DNA from: Sulfurospirillum diekertiae
GTDB taxonomy: Bacteria > Campylobacterota > Campylobacteria > Campylobacterales > Sulfurospirillaceae
Direction: 5' to 3'
DNA length: 64,000 nucleotides
Assembly (NCBI RefSeq): GCF_002309535.1
Contig: NZ_CP023275.1
Location: 248,001-312,000 of the forward strand
The notes under the pieces are model-generated. The model was not told where the DNA came from, made no database searches, and saw nothing but the letters and a program-made list of their open reading frames with translations. Every line of letters starts with the position of its first letter. Within the stretch, counting starts at the first letter, position 1. This document shows, piece by piece, positions 8,955 to 18,063 of this stretch. The translations under genes were made by a program, and so were the position numbers.

Positions 8955-9579
8955 TAGATCACTTTAGATTCTTTGCCCTGAAAGAGTCTAATAATGTTAG
9001 GAATATGCTTGTACACAATCAAAAAAGCGATGATAAAAATAGGTGCATGCGTTTTAATGCCTTCAAGCTCTGGATGAATAATAAATGAGGCAACAATCAA
9101 AGCCACAAGTGCGAGCAAGGATGATAACGAAGAGATTTTAAGCACTTTGCCCACGACAAACCATGTTACAAAAGCAATCGCAGTTTCAATAGGCAACATC
9201 ACAAACAGCACTCCAGCACCTGTTGCAACGCCTTTTCCCCCTCAAACTTTAGATAAGGACTATAACAATGTCCAATAATAGCAAAAATTGCAATCGCCCA
9301 AAGTGTCTCAATGCTTAGACCAATGAATTTACCGACTAGAAGTAAAGCAATGCCTTTTAATGCATCTAAAACAACCGTTGCAATAGCCAATTTTTTCGCC
9401 AGCTTCGGATTGGATTCTTTTAAAACGCGAAGTACATTGGTTGCCCCAATACTTCCACTTCCTGCCTCTCTGATGTCTTGACCTGTAAAAAGTTTTGCAA
9501 GCAATAAACCAAAGGGAATACCGCCAATAAGATAGCTTAAAATATAAAATTGAACGTTGATATTAAAGAGAAAGTCCAC
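8954..9579 (-). pseudogene. plsY: plsY, glycerol-3-phosphate acyltransferase, interrupted by a -1 frameshift
   Basis: Two overlapping frames together encode one PlsY, the membrane enzyme that transfers acyl from acyl-phosphate to glycerol-3-phosphate. The first frame (GTG at 9579 with AAGGAT upstream) carries the start of the enzyme, including Gly-Ser-Gly-Ser-Ile-Gly-Ala-Thr-Asn-Val-Leu-Arg, and runs to Tyr-Leu-Lys-Phe-Glu-Gly. The next frame continues with the expected Gly-Gly-Lys-Gly-Val-Ala-Thr-Gly-Ala-Gly-Val to the stop at 8954. The break falls at a run of five G (complement of C at 9237-9241); six would restore a protein of about 208 residues. PlsY is usually essential, so a sequencing error, a phase-variable tract or programmed slippage are all possible. 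Confidence 0.85.
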
Positions 9580-9641
9580 CCAGTATCCTTCATTAAAGTT
9601 GACACAGTATAGCAATAATTTTGTTATTATTCCTTTAACGC

Positions 9642-9647
9642 TATAAT
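9642..9647 (+). promoter_or_regulatory. Putative -10 element for nadA
   Basis: A TATAAT hexamer lies 33 bases before the nadA start in the 100-base gap between divergent plsY and nadA. No good -35 is seen at the right distance, which is common for Campylobacterota sigma-70 promoters. Confidence 0.5.
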
Positions 9648-9679
9648 GACTTTTTCCGATAGAACGAAAGGAATTGAGA

Positions 9680-10672
9680 TTGGATAATCACACATTAAAA
9701 AAAGAAATTTTAAAACTCAAACACGAGTTACATGTAAGTATTGTGGCACACTTTTACCAAAAAGATGAAGTTTTTGAACTAGCAGATTTTTCTGGAGATT
9801 CTCTTCAACTTGCTCAATGGGCAGCAAAAGATACCAATCCTTATTTGGTCTTTTGCGGCGTAGGATTCATGGGACAGAGTGTTAAAATTTTAGCACCTGA
9901 AAAACGTGTATTCATGCCTAAAATTGCTTGTTGTGCAATGGCGCGTATGATAGATGTGGATTATTTCGATCAAAATGTGGCTCTTTTAGAAAAAGCAGGC
10001 ATTAAAAAAGAAGATATTTTACCCGTCACATACATTAATTCCTCTGCTGATGTTAAAGCAGCTGTCGGTAAAATGAACGGTTATGTGTGTACCAGTTCTA
10101 ATGCTAAAAAAATCATTATGAAGGCGCTTGAGAGTCATAAAAAGATTTTATTTGTTCCTGATCGTTGTTTAGGACAGAATATAGCCAAAGAAATGGGGCT
10201 AAAATCGTGTGTAGTAGGTGATGGAAATGATCCTAAAGAGGCCGATATTTTATGTTATAACGGATTTTGTTCCGTCCATCAGCTCTTTGATGTGGATGAT
10301 ATTGCTTTTTACCGTGCGAAATACCCTGATATTTTAATCGTCACACATCCAGAGTGTAAGCCTGAAGTATGTGATCTCTCTGATTTCGTGGGATCTACCA
10401 GCCAGATTATTGATTATGTCAAAAAACTCCCAAGTGAACAAAAAGTGGCCATTGGAACCGAATACAATATGATTAAGCGATTACGCACAGAAAATACGTA
10501 TGTACTCTCCTCCTCAAAACCCGAATGTCCAACAATGAATGAGACGACGTTGCAAGATGTTTACAACGTCCTTTTAAGCATCAAAGAAGAGCGCTTTGAA
10601 AATGAAATAACGATTTTAGAAGAGACCCGAAAATGGGCGCATACTGCTTTGAATAGGATGTTTGAATTATGA
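9680..10672 (+). CDS. nadA: Quinolinate synthase
   Basis: NadA condenses iminoaspartate with dihydroxyacetone phosphate to quinolinate for NAD synthesis, using a [4Fe-4S] cluster. The three cluster cysteines appear in Tyr-Val-Cys-Thr-Ser-Ser-Asn-Ala, His-Pro-Glu-Cys-Lys-Pro-Glu, and Pro-Glu-Cys-Pro-Thr-Met-Asn-Glu. I chose the TTG at 9680 over the TTG at 9674 because AAAGGA at 9667-9672 then has a seven-base spacer. This gives 330 residues, a normal length. The stop overlaps the nadC start by four bases. A TTACATGTAA palindrome at 9728 encodes Leu-His-Val-Ser near the N-terminus. Confidence 0.95.
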   Translation: MDNHTLKKEILKLKHELHVSIVAHFYQKDEVFELADFSGDSLQLAQWAAKDTNPYLVFCGVGFMGQSVKILAPEKRVFMPKIACCAMARMIDVDYFDQNVALLEKAGIKKEDILPVTYINSSADVKAAVGKMNGYVCTSSNAKKIIMKALESHKKILFVPDRCLGQNIAKEMGLKSCVVGDGNDPKEADILCYNGFCSVHQLFDVDDIAFYRAKYPDILIVTHPECKPEVCDLSDFVGSTSQIIDYVKKLPSEQKVAIGTEYNMIKRLRTENTYVLSSSKPECPTMNETTLQDVYNVLLSIKEERFENEITILEETRKWAHTALNRMFEL

Positions 10673-11499
10673 TTAAAAAGTTTGTTAAAAAAGCACTTGA
10701 AGAAGATGTTGGCAGAGGTGATCTTTTTTCATTGGTGGGAAAAGATAGCTTTGCAAGTGCTAATATTATCTGTAAAGATAGGGGTGTTTTTGCGGGAAAG
10801 CCTTATGTTAAGGCACTGTGTAAGATGAATAAACTGGATGTCACCTTTTATTTTGAAGATGGCGATACGCTTCAAAAAGGGGATGTGGTTGCTTTAATTG
10901 AAGGGAAATCTAAAAATATTTTGCGTTGCGAACGTACGATTTTGAATCTCATGCAACATGCAAGCGGTATTGCAACCAATGTGGCACGTTATAAAAAAAT
11001 GCTTGAAGGTTATGCGCTTAAACTGTTGGATACACGCAAAACAAGACCACATTTGCGAATTTTTGAAAAATATGCGATTCGTTGCGGTGGAGGAAATAAC
11101 CACCGAATGGGCTTAGATGATTGTTTAATGATTAAAGATACGCATCTTAAAACGATTGATGATTTGAAAATTTTTATTGTGGAAGCTAGAGAAAAACTTC
11201 CCTTTACATGTAAAATCGAAATTGAGTCTGAAGATGTTGAATTTGCGAAGTTTGCAATGCAATGTGGCGCTGATATTGTGATGTGTGACAATATGTCGCA
11301 TGAGGACATTCAAGCCGTTGTTGCTTATAAAAATAACCATTTTCCGCATGTACTTTTGGAAGCTAGCGGCAATATTACCCAAGAAAACATCGTAGCGTAT
11401 GCTAAAACAGGTGTGGATGCGATTAGCAGTGGAAGTTTGATTCATCAAGCGGTTTGGCTTGATTTTTCCATGAAAATTACCCATAAAACCGTGATCTAA
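10669..11499 (+). CDS. nadC: Nicotinate-nucleotide pyrophosphorylase (carboxylating)
   Basis: NadC converts quinolinate and PRPP to nicotinate mononucleotide, the step after NadA. The 276-residue length and the motifs Asp-Thr-Arg-Lys-Thr-Arg-Pro, Cys-Gly-Gly-Gly-Asn-Asn-His-Arg and Glu-Ala-Ser-Gly-Asn-Ile are characteristic of the family. It overlaps nadA by four bases (ATGA), so the two form an operon. A TTACATGTAA palindrome at 11204 is read as Phe-Thr-Cys-Lys just before the conserved Ile-Glu-Ile-Glu strand. Confidence 0.96.
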   Translation: MIKKFVKKALEEDVGRGDLFSLVGKDSFASANIICKDRGVFAGKPYVKALCKMNKLDVTFYFEDGDTLQKGDVVALIEGKSKNILRCERTILNLMQHASGIATNVARYKKMLEGYALKLLDTRKTRPHLRIFEKYAIRCGGGNNHRMGLDDCLMIKDTHLKTIDDLKIFIVEAREKLPFTCKIEIESEDVEFAKFAMQCGADIVMCDNMSHEDIQAVVAYKNNHFPHVLLEASGNITQENIVAYAKTGVDAISSGSLIHQAVWLDFSMKITHKTVI

Positions 11500-11516
11500 C
11501 CTAGGAATAGTGCACT

Positions 11517-12575
11517 GTGGCTGATGATCAAGAAAAGACCGAAGAAGCCAGTTCCAAAAAGATAGAAGATGCCAGAAACGATGGCAATGTCCCCAAAAGT
11601 CAAGATACAAGCGCTTTTATAACGCTCATTGTCGCGTTGGCTGTTTTTTTAGTGATGTTTCCATGGATAGAATCGCGCACCGTGTATCTTTATCGTTATT
11701 ATCACTCTCTTATGGGCGTTGAAATTACCAAAGAGGTGACACTTCAGCTTTCCATCATCTCCTTTCGAGAAATTATTTTTATGGTGATTCCTTTAGCCTT
11801 AGCCGTTTCCGTGGCTGGAGTTTTAGCCAATGTTTTACAAACGGGTCTTATTTTTACAACGAAACCCTTGATACCAGATTTTAGCAAGATTGACCCTATG
11901 AAGGGACTAAAAAACCTTTTTTCGATGAAAAAATTGGTTGAGACGCTGAAAATTATTATTAAAGTAGGAATGATATTGTGGGTTTGTTATTATTTTCTAC
12001 TTTCGTTTACCAAAGAGCTTCCAACCGTTATAGCGTTCCCTTTGTATGAACAAATGGGATGGTTAAAACATAAAATGATTATTCTCATTTCCGTCATTTT
12101 AATTCTTTTCCTCGTTTTAGCACTGGCCGATCTTTTGTTTGTCCGTTTTTCTTATTTTAAGAGTTTACGTATGAGTAAACAAGAAATGAAAGATGAGTAT
12201 AAGCAAATGGAAGGTGATCCTAAGATTAAAGCTAAGATCAGACAAATTCAAATGCAAATGACCAAAAAAAGGATGATGCAAGAAATCCCACAAGCCGATG
12301 TTATTATTACAAATCCAACCCATTACGCTATTGCAATTCGGTACAATCAAGACAAGGAAGCTGCTCCAAAAGTCATTGCTAAAGGGACGGATTTTATGGC
12401 TTTGCGTATTAAAGAGATTGCGATGAATTACAACATTCAAATTGTTGAAAACCCACCACTGGCAAGGGAACTCTATAAAAAGTGCAATTTGGGTGATATT
12501 ATTCCTGAAAATCTCTATAAAGCAGTGGCTGAAGTATTGGCGTTTGTTTATAAAAGTTCGAATAAATCGCGCTAA
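11517..12575 (+). CDS. flhB: Flagellar type III export switch protein FlhB
   Basis: FlhB is the inner-membrane export-gate protein that switches substrate class after autocleavage. The 352-residue protein has four membrane segments in its first ~215 residues, a cytoplasmic linker, and the autocleavage motif Asn-Pro-Thr-His at residues 266-269. The start is GTG at 11517, 17 bases after nadC. No other flagellar gene lies in this window, so flhB is isolated from the rest of the export apparatus here. It contains no palindrome copy. Confidence 0.96.
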   Translation: MADDQEKTEEASSKKIEDARNDGNVPKSQDTSAFITLIVALAVFLVMFPWIESRTVYLYRYYHSLMGVEITKEVTLQLSIISFREIIFMVIPLALAVSVAGVLANVLQTGLIFTTKPLIPDFSKIDPMKGLKNLFSMKKLVETLKIIIKVGMILWVCYYFLLSFTKELPTVIAFPLYEQMGWLKHKMIILISVILILFLVLALADLLFVRFSYFKSLRMSKQEMKDEYKQMEGDPKIKAKIRQIQMQMTKKRMMQEIPQADVIITNPTHYAIAIRYNQDKEAAPKVIAKGTDFMALRIKEIAMNYNIQIVENPPLARELYKKCNLGDIIPENLYKAVAEVLAFVYKSSNKSR

Positions 12576-12607
12576 AGAACATCAATAACTTTTCAGTCAA
12601 AATTAAG

Positions 12608-12613
12608 TATAAT
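12608..12613 (+). promoter_or_regulatory. Putative -10 element for the DHH/M23/minC/lpxC operon
   Basis: TATAAT preceded by AAG lies 29 bases before the ATG of the DHH gene, in a 66-base gap after flhB. The following five genes overlap or nearly overlap, so this could be their shared promoter. Confidence 0.5.
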
Positions 12614-12641
12614 CAGCGCTTTATTACTAGGTGGAGTTGTA

Positions 12642-13586
12642 ATGTATCAAGAAGCGTGGAAGCGAATGCTTGAGGCCGATCACATTGTTATTGTCTCTCA
12701 TGTTCATCCCGATGGCGATACATTAGGAAGTGCTTTAGCTTTGTATGACGTGCTAACACGTGTAGGAAAAAAAGTAACGCATTACAATAAAAACAGCGAA
12801 CTGCCACAGTCCTATGACTTTTTGCCAGGCTATTCGAAAATTAAACATATCTTGCCAAAGAGTTTTGATTTGGTTGTCAGTTGCGATTGTTCGACACGCG
12901 ATAGACTCAAAATTCCTGAAGGGGATTATGACATTATCAACATTGATCATCATGTAACCAATCATTATTTTGGGTATATGAATCTTGTCATTGATCGTTT
13001 TACAAGTGCGGGTATGGTCGTGTATGAGCTTCTTAAAGCCAATACCATTGAGATAAGTAAAGAGTGCGCCATTTGTCTTTATACGGCTATTGCGGATGAT
13101 ACAGGCTTTTTTCTTTATGGTGATATGGACGAAGCGACCTTTAAAATTGTAGCGCAGTTGGTTAAATGTGGGGCAAATCCCCAAGAAATTGCTTCAAAAG
13201 TAAAGCGAAGAGAGCCGCTTTCAAAAATACGACTTTATGGCTATATGCTGAATCATTTTGATTTGTATGAAAATGGACGCATTGCCACGATTATTTTTGA
13301 TAAAGCAACGCTTGAAGCGACAGGAGCGAGAAGGCATGATACAAAAAATATCGTGAATATGCTCAGGAGCATTGTTAATGTAACGATTGCCATTATGATT
13401 TTAGAGGAAAAAGAGGGAGGCTACAAAGTCTCATTGCGGAGCAAAGACATTAATGTCTCAAAGATCGCTTTAGCATATCAAGGTGGTGGTCATAAAACTG
13501 CCGCGGGATTTGAAGTCTCTACGTGCGACCCTAAAGCACTTCGAGATGAAATTGTAGAAAAAATCAAAAGGATAGATAAAGAATGA
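12642..13586 (+). CDS. DHH/DHHA1 phosphoesterase (NrnA-like)
   Basis: This 314-residue protein resembles NrnA-type oligoribonuclease/3'-phosphoadenosine-5'-phosphate phosphatases. It has the metal-binding motifs His-Pro-Asp-Gly-Asp-Thr (near residue 25), Asp-Cys-Ser, and Asp-His-His (near residue 106), plus a DHHA1 domain ending in Gly-Gly-Gly-His-Lys-Thr-Ala-Ala-Gly. It is expected to be cytoplasmic and Mn-dependent, hydrolysing short RNA, pAp or cyclic-dinucleotide products; the sequence does not decide among these. A strong GGTGGAG site precedes the ATG. The stop overlaps the next gene by four bases. Confidence 0.88.
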   Translation: MYQEAWKRMLEADHIVIVSHVHPDGDTLGSALALYDVLTRVGKKVTHYNKNSELPQSYDFLPGYSKIKHILPKSFDLVVSCDCSTRDRLKIPEGDYDIINIDHHVTNHYFGYMNLVIDRFTSAGMVVYELLKANTIEISKECAICLYTAIADDTGFFLYGDMDEATFKIVAQLVKCGANPQEIASKVKRREPLSKIRLYGYMLNHFDLYENGRIATIIFDKATLEATGARRHDTKNIVNMLRSIVNVTIAIMILEEKEGGYKVSLRSKDINVSKIALAYQGGGHKTAAGFEVSTCDPKALRDEIVEKIKRIDKE

Positions 13587-14953
13587 AACAGCAAAGAAAA
13601 TCTTCAATAGCAGCCTATACGCTAGGATTTATTTTTCTCGTTTTAGTGGGTGGAGTGACTTATTTGTATAACTCAAGTTTATTTGAAAGAGAAACTCCTA
13701 AAATTACGCTTGTAAAAGAGATCGAGTGGAATTTGAAAGACCCTATAAAAGTACAAGTAGAGGACAATAGCGGACTTCGATTTGTACGTGCTTCGCTTTT
13801 TGATGGAGAAAAAAGCGTTGTATTGGATACAAAAGAGTTTAAAACGCCAGAAAAAGTCATTGATTTAAATCTTACGTTTCCAAAAACAGGATTTGGTGCC
13901 AATAAAAAAGCATTTGAGTTAACCATTGAAGCTACCGATGCCAGCAAATGGAACTTTTTTGCAGGTAATAGTGTGAGTGAAAAGTCTATTATTAAAGTCG
14001 ATACCAAAAGACCTGAGGTTAATGTCATTGGAAGTTCGTATAAAATTATGCGAGGTGGCGTTGCTACCGTAATTTTCAAGGCACAAGATGAGGCAATGAA
14101 ATCGCTTTATATTGAGACAAACTTTGGAAAGAAATTTTATCCAACACCTTTTTACAAAGATGGGTATTATATCTCATTGGTTGCATGGCCAACACATATT
14201 GAAAGTTTTAGTGCTTCTGTGGTTGCCATTGATCGTGCTGGAAACTTGACCAAAGCGCATATTCCTTATTTTTTGCAGGATAAAAAATATAAAACGTCAA
14301 CCATTGCTCTTGAAGATCGATTTTTAGATGGCAAGATCGCTGATCTTATTTCAGAAGTGGCACCAGAAAGGTCTTCGCTTAACAAAATAGAGAAATTTAA
14401 ATTTGTCAATGAAGATATGCGTAAAGGAAATGAAGCCAATATTTTAAAAGTAACATCAGATGTTCCCAAAGAGTTGGTTAGTGGATTTTATCTTAAAGCT
14501 TTTTACCCTTTACGTAATGGCAAAGTGGTTGCAAGTTTTGGCGATCACCGTTTTTATGAGTATGATAAACAGCCCACCAGCGAATCGTATCATTTAGGTT
14601 TGGATCTTGCAAGTAATGCACAAGCGACAATGTTAACCTCTAATGATGGAGTGGTTGTCTTTGCCCGTGAAAATGGGATTTATGGTAATAATATTATTAT
14701 CTCTCATGGTTTAGGTGTTTACTCGCTTTACGGGCATTGTTCTAGTTTTATGGTTAAAGAGGGCGATGTCGTTAAGGCAGGGGAACCTATTGCTAAAACA
14801 GGAATGACAGGCTTGGCACTTGGTGATCATCTCCATTTTGGTATGTTTGTTCAAGGTGTAGATGTTAGACCTGAAGAGTGGATGGATGATGTATGGCTTA
14901 AAGAAAGCGTCTTTAATGTAATAGAATCAGCAAAGAAGATTATGGATAGATGA
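13583..14953 (+). CDS. M23-family (LytM) peptidoglycan endopeptidase
   Basis: The 456-residue protein has an N-terminal membrane anchor (residues 12-30), a beta-rich middle region, and a C-terminal LytM domain. The zinc ligands are visible in His-Leu-Gly-Leu-Asp (near residue 337) and in His-Leu-His-Phe-Gly (near residue 417), so the domain should be active. Such proteins cut peptide cross-links and set cell shape in Campylobacter and Helicobacter. The position just before minC and lpxC matches the gene I recall as Cj0131 in C. jejuni. Overlaps of four bases on both sides indicate an operon. Confidence 0.9.
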   Translation: MKQQRKSSIAAYTLGFIFLVLVGGVTYLYNSSLFERETPKITLVKEIEWNLKDPIKVQVEDNSGLRFVRASLFDGEKSVVLDTKEFKTPEKVIDLNLTFPKTGFGANKKAFELTIEATDASKWNFFAGNSVSEKSIIKVDTKRPEVNVIGSSYKIMRGGVATVIFKAQDEAMKSLYIETNFGKKFYPTPFYKDGYYISLVAWPTHIESFSASVVAIDRAGNLTKAHIPYFLQDKKYKTSTIALEDRFLDGKIADLISEVAPERSSLNKIEKFKFVNEDMRKGNEANILKVTSDVPKELVSGFYLKAFYPLRNGKVVASFGDHRFYEYDKQPTSESYHLGLDLASNAQATMLTSNDGVVVFARENGIYGNNIIISHGLGVYSLYGHCSSFMVKEGDVVKAGEPIAKTGMTGLALGDHLHFGMFVQGVDVRPEEWMDDVWLKESVFNVIESAKKIMDR

Positions 14954-15546
14954 AAGTAACGCAAAAAAATGTGAGAGTGTTTCATATTGAAATTGATGAT
15001 GAAGCCTCTTTCTTAGAGTATTTTAGAAAAAATACACTTCTTTTGAAGGAATTCTTTTTGCTTGTTGAAGGGAGTATAACGAAGAATATTGCTTTTGTTT
15101 TAGAGCAAAGCGGGGTTTGTTATAAAGAAATTAACAACTGTACTATTCGTTTTGGTGGAATCAAAAAAGAAGCGCCTTTAGTTGAAGAAGAGCCTAAGAA
15201 AGAGGTGATTTCAGAAGTCCTGTCAGAACCTCAACAACTGCCAAAACTTAAACTTTATGATCGACCTATTCGTTCTGGAGAAGAAATTATTGAGAGTCTT
15301 CCTATTGTAATTTTTGGTCGTGTCAACAGTGGTGCAAAAGTTTTTTGTGAAGAGAGTATGAGTATTTATGGTATTATTGACGGATTAGTGCAGTGCGATG
15401 GTGAATATATTGTGCTCAGTGGTATCAGCCCGAGAGGTCATCTCATTTTTAATGGGGAGATTGTGGATAGAGAGAGATTGAAACAAAATGTGCTTCAAAA
15501 AATTATTGTGCGCGATAATGTTATTGAGATAAAGGACGTTGGGTGA
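14950..15546 (+). CDS. minC: Septum site-determining protein MinC
   Basis: The 198-residue protein has a weakly conserved N-terminal FtsZ-inhibitory domain, an acidic linker near residues 78-100, and a C-terminal beta-helix domain. The helix carries the typical Arg-Ser-Gly-(Glu)-Glu-Ile, Gly-Arg-Val-Asn-Ser-Gly-Ala, and Gly-Asp/Glu-Tyr-Ile turns that bind MinD. No minD or minE is next to it here. The stop codon overlaps the GTG start of lpxC. Confidence 0.88.
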   Translation: MKVTQKNVRVFHIEIDDEASFLEYFRKNTLLLKEFFLLVEGSITKNIAFVLEQSGVCYKEINNCTIRFGGIKKEAPLVEEEPKKEVISEVLSEPQQLPKLKLYDRPIRSGEEIIESLPIVIFGRVNSGAKVFCEESMSIYGIIDGLVQCDGEYIVLSGISPRGHLIFNGEIVDRERLKQNVLQKIIVRDNVIEIKDVG

Positions 15547-16427
15547 AACAAACCACATTAGCCAAGGCAGTTAGCGGTGTTGGAATAGGACTTCATAAAG
15601 GCACACCTATTCAAATACATTTAGAACCACTTGAGGCAAATAGCGGTATTATTTTTTACCGAAGTGATGTAGGACTTTTGGTTCAAGCGTTACCTCAAAA
15701 TGTTGTCAATACTCAAATGGCAACTGTCATTGGAAATTCGAGTGCTTATATCTCAACGATTGAACATCTTCTCTCTGCTGTGTATGCGTATGGTATTGAT
15801 AATATTCGTGTCGTATTAGATGGGGCAGAAGTACCTGTTATGGATGGGAGTAGTGCTAGTTTTTGTATGATGCTTGATGAAGCAGGCATACGAAAACTTG
15901 AAGCAACGAAACAAGTGTTGATTATCAAGAAAGAAGTTGAAGTTCAAGATGGGAAAAAATTTGCACGTGTAACACCTAGTTTAAAACCAACGTATCATTT
16001 TATGATTGAGTTTACCCATCCTTCCATTGGTAAACAAGAGTATAGTTTTGAGTTTAGTAAAAAGAACTTTATTGAAGAAATATCACGTGCACGCACCTTT
16101 GGTTTTCTTAAAGATGTACAGATGCTACGTTCTCGTGGGCTAGCACTTGGAGGATCACTTGACAATGCCGTTGTTATGGATGACAATAAAATTCTTAACC
16201 CTGAAGGATTACGTTTTTCAAATGAGTTTGTAAGACATAAAATTTTGGATGCTATTGGTGACCTCTCTTTATTAGGAGCCCCTTTTGTTGGGGATTATAC
16301 CTCATATGCTGGTAGCCATAATCTCAATCATGAACTCACAAAAGCAATTTTAAGAGACCCAAGCAATTATGAAATTAGAACATTGAGTATAGAAAAAGCA
16401 CAAGAGTTTGAAAAGGTTTACGCATAA
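15543..16427 (+). CDS. lpxC: UDP-3-O-acyl-N-acetylglucosamine deacetylase
   Basis: LpxC catalyses the committed zinc-dependent deacetylation of lipid A synthesis. The 294-residue protein has Thr-Ile-Glu-His-Leu-Leu-Ser-Ala (zinc ligand), Val-Met-Asp-Gly-Ser-Ser-Ala, the His-Lys-Ile-Leu-Asp-Ala-Ile-Gly-Asp segment with the other ligands, and the final Ser-His-(Asn)-Leu-Asn-His region. The start is GTG at 15543 inside the minC stop. Its own stop lies over the apparent ATA start of the next gene. No palindrome copy is present. Confidence 0.96.
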   Translation: MKQTTLAKAVSGVGIGLHKGTPIQIHLEPLEANSGIIFYRSDVGLLVQALPQNVVNTQMATVIGNSSAYISTIEHLLSAVYAYGIDNIRVVLDGAEVPVMDGSSASFCMMLDEAGIRKLEATKQVLIIKKEVEVQDGKKFARVTPSLKPTYHFMIEFTHPSIGKQEYSFEFSKKNFIEEISRARTFGFLKDVQMLRSRGLALGGSLDNAVVMDDNKILNPEGLRFSNEFVRHKILDAIGDLSLLGAPFVGDYTSYAGSHNLNHELTKAILRDPSNYEIRTLSIEKAQEFEKVYA

Positions 16428-16882
16428 AAACAGCTGTTGATATTGTTGTTATTACACTTACTTCGCCTTTACATGTAGGCATTTATCAAAATAGTCAATT
16501 GATGAGAACCTTTGATGCAATGGAACAGACCAGTGAGGCATTGCCTTTATTATTTGAAGAAATTTTAAAAGAATATACTCCAAAGCGACTTTTTTTTGCA
16601 AAGGGTCCTGGCAGTTTTATGGCCATTAAAATTACCTACATTTTTTTGAGAGCACTGAGCATCGCACTTGCAATTCCACTTTTAGCTTGTGATAGTTTTG
16701 TTTTTAATAAAGGAAAACCGATTCGAGCAATGCGTAATCTTTACTTTATTAAAGAGGCTAAAGAAATTAAAACAATACGTCTAGATAATCCAGTTGAACA
16801 GATTTTTACCTTGCCGCAAGTTTTAGATGAAGCGCTTTTTTCCTATGAAAATGAACCACTCTATATGTTACCAGCAGTTTAG
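16424..16882 (+). CDS. tsaB: TsaB-like protein (t6A synthesis) with a probable ATA start
   Basis: This is a short TsaB-like protein, the scaffold partner of TsaD in threonylcarbamoyl-adenosine tRNA modification. The first standard starts (TTG 16499, ATG 16502) would delete the conserved first strand. The open frame continues upstream through Val-Asp-Ile-Val-Val-Ile-Thr-Leu-Thr-Ser-Pro-Leu-His-Val-Gly, which matches the TsaB N-terminus. No ATG, GTG or TTG occurs between the upstream stop at 16409 and 16499. ATA at 16424 sits seven bases after AAAGG (16412-16416) and overlaps the lpxC stop. From there the protein has 152 residues, short for TsaB but usual for Campylobacterota. A near-palindrome TTACATGTAG lies at 16469. 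Confidence 0.7.
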   Translation: MKTAVDIVVITLTSPLHVGIYQNSQLMRTFDAMEQTSEALPLLFEEILKEYTPKRLFFAKGPGSFMAIKITYIFLRALSIALAIPLLACDSFVFNKGKPIRAMRNLYFIKEAKEIKTIRLDNPVEQIFTLPQVLDEALFSYENEPLYMLPAV

Positions 16883-16891
16883 GAGCGATGT

Positions 16892-17776
16892 GTGAAGATA
16901 AAAATACCCGCAACCAGTGCTAATTTAGGACCAGGATTTGATTGTCTTGGACTTGCTATTGCACTGTATAATGAAGTGAGCATTAAGCCATCAAGTTATC
17001 AGAGTATCTCTGTGAAAGGAGAAGGCGAAGAAAATGCAAAGCTTAAAAAAAATAATATTTTTGTCTCTATATTTTATGACATTTATCAAGAATTGGTAGG
17101 TAAAAAAGACCTGTTTCGTTTTGAGTTTTATAATAATATTCCTTTTTCACGGGGGTTAGGTAGTAGTTCTGCCGTTATTGTAGGGGCTATTGCAAGTGCG
17201 TATGAAATGGCAGGTGTTAAAGCAAGTAAAGAGAATATTTTAAATAAAGCTATTTTATATGAAACCCATCCAGACAATATTGCACCTGCTGTTTACGGGG
17301 GATTTACAAGTTCCATAGTGGAGCATGGGAAAGTAAAAACACTCAGAAAAGAGTTGAGTGCCAAATTAAAAGTAGTGATGGTGATCCCAGATCGTCCTAT
17401 GTCAACAGCGCAGTCACGAACATTACTTCCGAAATCATATTTAATGAAAAATACGGTTTACAACCTTTCACGTGCATCTTTACTGACAGCAGCTTTTTTT
17501 AGTGAAAACTGGGAGTTTTTAAAGGTGGCATCGAGAGATTGTATGCATGAGCATCGCCGTATGAAGCAACTCAAAGAACTTTTTGAAGTGCGTGAAATTG
17601 CTTTAAAAAATGGTGCATTGATGAGTACACTCTCAGGGAGTGGTTCATCATTTTTTAGCCTTGTTAGGGCTGAAGATGCTCAAAAAGTTGCAACAGCTCT
17701 TAAAAACGCATTTGGAATGTTTAGAGTGGAAATCTTCGATTTAGATAACAATGGTTTTGAAATCGTAAAAAGCTGA
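16892..17776 (+). CDS. thrB: Homoserine kinase
   Basis: ThrB phosphorylates homoserine in threonine synthesis. The 294-residue GHMP kinase has the ATP loop Pro-Phe-Ser-Arg-Gly-Leu-Gly-Ser-Ser-Ser-Ala (near residues 84-94), an N-terminal Pro-Ala-Thr-Ser-Ala-Asn-Leu-Gly-Pro-Gly-Phe-Asp, and a C-terminal Leu-Ser-Gly-Ser-Gly-Ser-Ser motif. The start is GTG at 16892, preceded by AGGAG. The stop lies in a small AGCTG/CAGCT hairpin (17771-17785). Confidence 0.96.
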   Translation: MKIKIPATSANLGPGFDCLGLAIALYNEVSIKPSSYQSISVKGEGEENAKLKKNNIFVSIFYDIYQELVGKKDLFRFEFYNNIPFSRGLGSSSAVIVGAIASAYEMAGVKASKENILNKAILYETHPDNIAPAVYGGFTSSIVEHGKVKTLRKELSAKLKVVMVIPDRPMSTAQSRTLLPKSYLMKNTVYNLSRASLLTAAFFSENWEFLKVASRDCMHEHRRMKQLKELFEVREIALKNGALMSTLSGSGSSFFSLVRAEDAQKVATALKNAFGMFRVEIFDLDNNGFEIVKS

Positions 17777-17794
17777 AAAACAGCTAAAATTTGA

Positions 17795-17800
17795 TATAAT
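17795..17800 (+). promoter_or_regulatory. Putative -10 element for the ylxR-infB operon
   Basis: TATAAT preceded by TTGA lies just 11 bases before the ylxR ATG. Transcription would start almost at the start codon, giving a very short leader; transcription may also continue from thrB. Confidence 0.5.
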
Positions 17801-17811
17801 CAGGCGCAAAA

Positions 17812-18063
17812 ATGAGTCAACCCATACGAATGTGCATTGTTTGTAGAGAGAGATCTTTACAAGGAAGTTTACAAAGATTGCAGATTGTAGACGGAAAGCT
17901 CGTGCTCTTTTCCAAGGTAGGAAGGAGCTTTTATATCTGCAAGGCATGTATGACAAACAATGAAAAGAAAGTTGTAAAAATACTCAACAATAAATGCAAA
18001 ACAAATCACAAAGCAATGATGGAATTTGGTAAAATTTTTAAGGAGATAGGGTCGAATGGATAA
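17812..18063 (+). CDS. YlxR-like (DUF448) RNA-binding protein
   Basis: The 83-residue protein has the YlxR pattern Cys-Ile-Val-Cys-Arg near residue 9 and a second Cys-X2-Cys (Ile-Cys-Lys-Ala-Cys-Met) near residue 42, with many basic residues. YlxR usually lies between nusA and infB; here it is directly before infB with an 8-base overlap, so the context is right. It probably binds RNA or RNase P RNA in the cytoplasm. The two Cys pairs could hold a metal, which I infer only from spacing. Confidence 0.8.
   Translation: MSQPIRMCIVCRERSLQGSLQRLQIVDGKLVLFSKVGRSFYICKACMTNNEKKVVKILNNKCKTNHKAMMEFGKIFKEIGSNG

Noticed and set aside
17771..17785. AGCTG/CAGCT hairpin at the thrB stop as a terminator
   Set aside because: Five base pairs and no T run; too weak to call.
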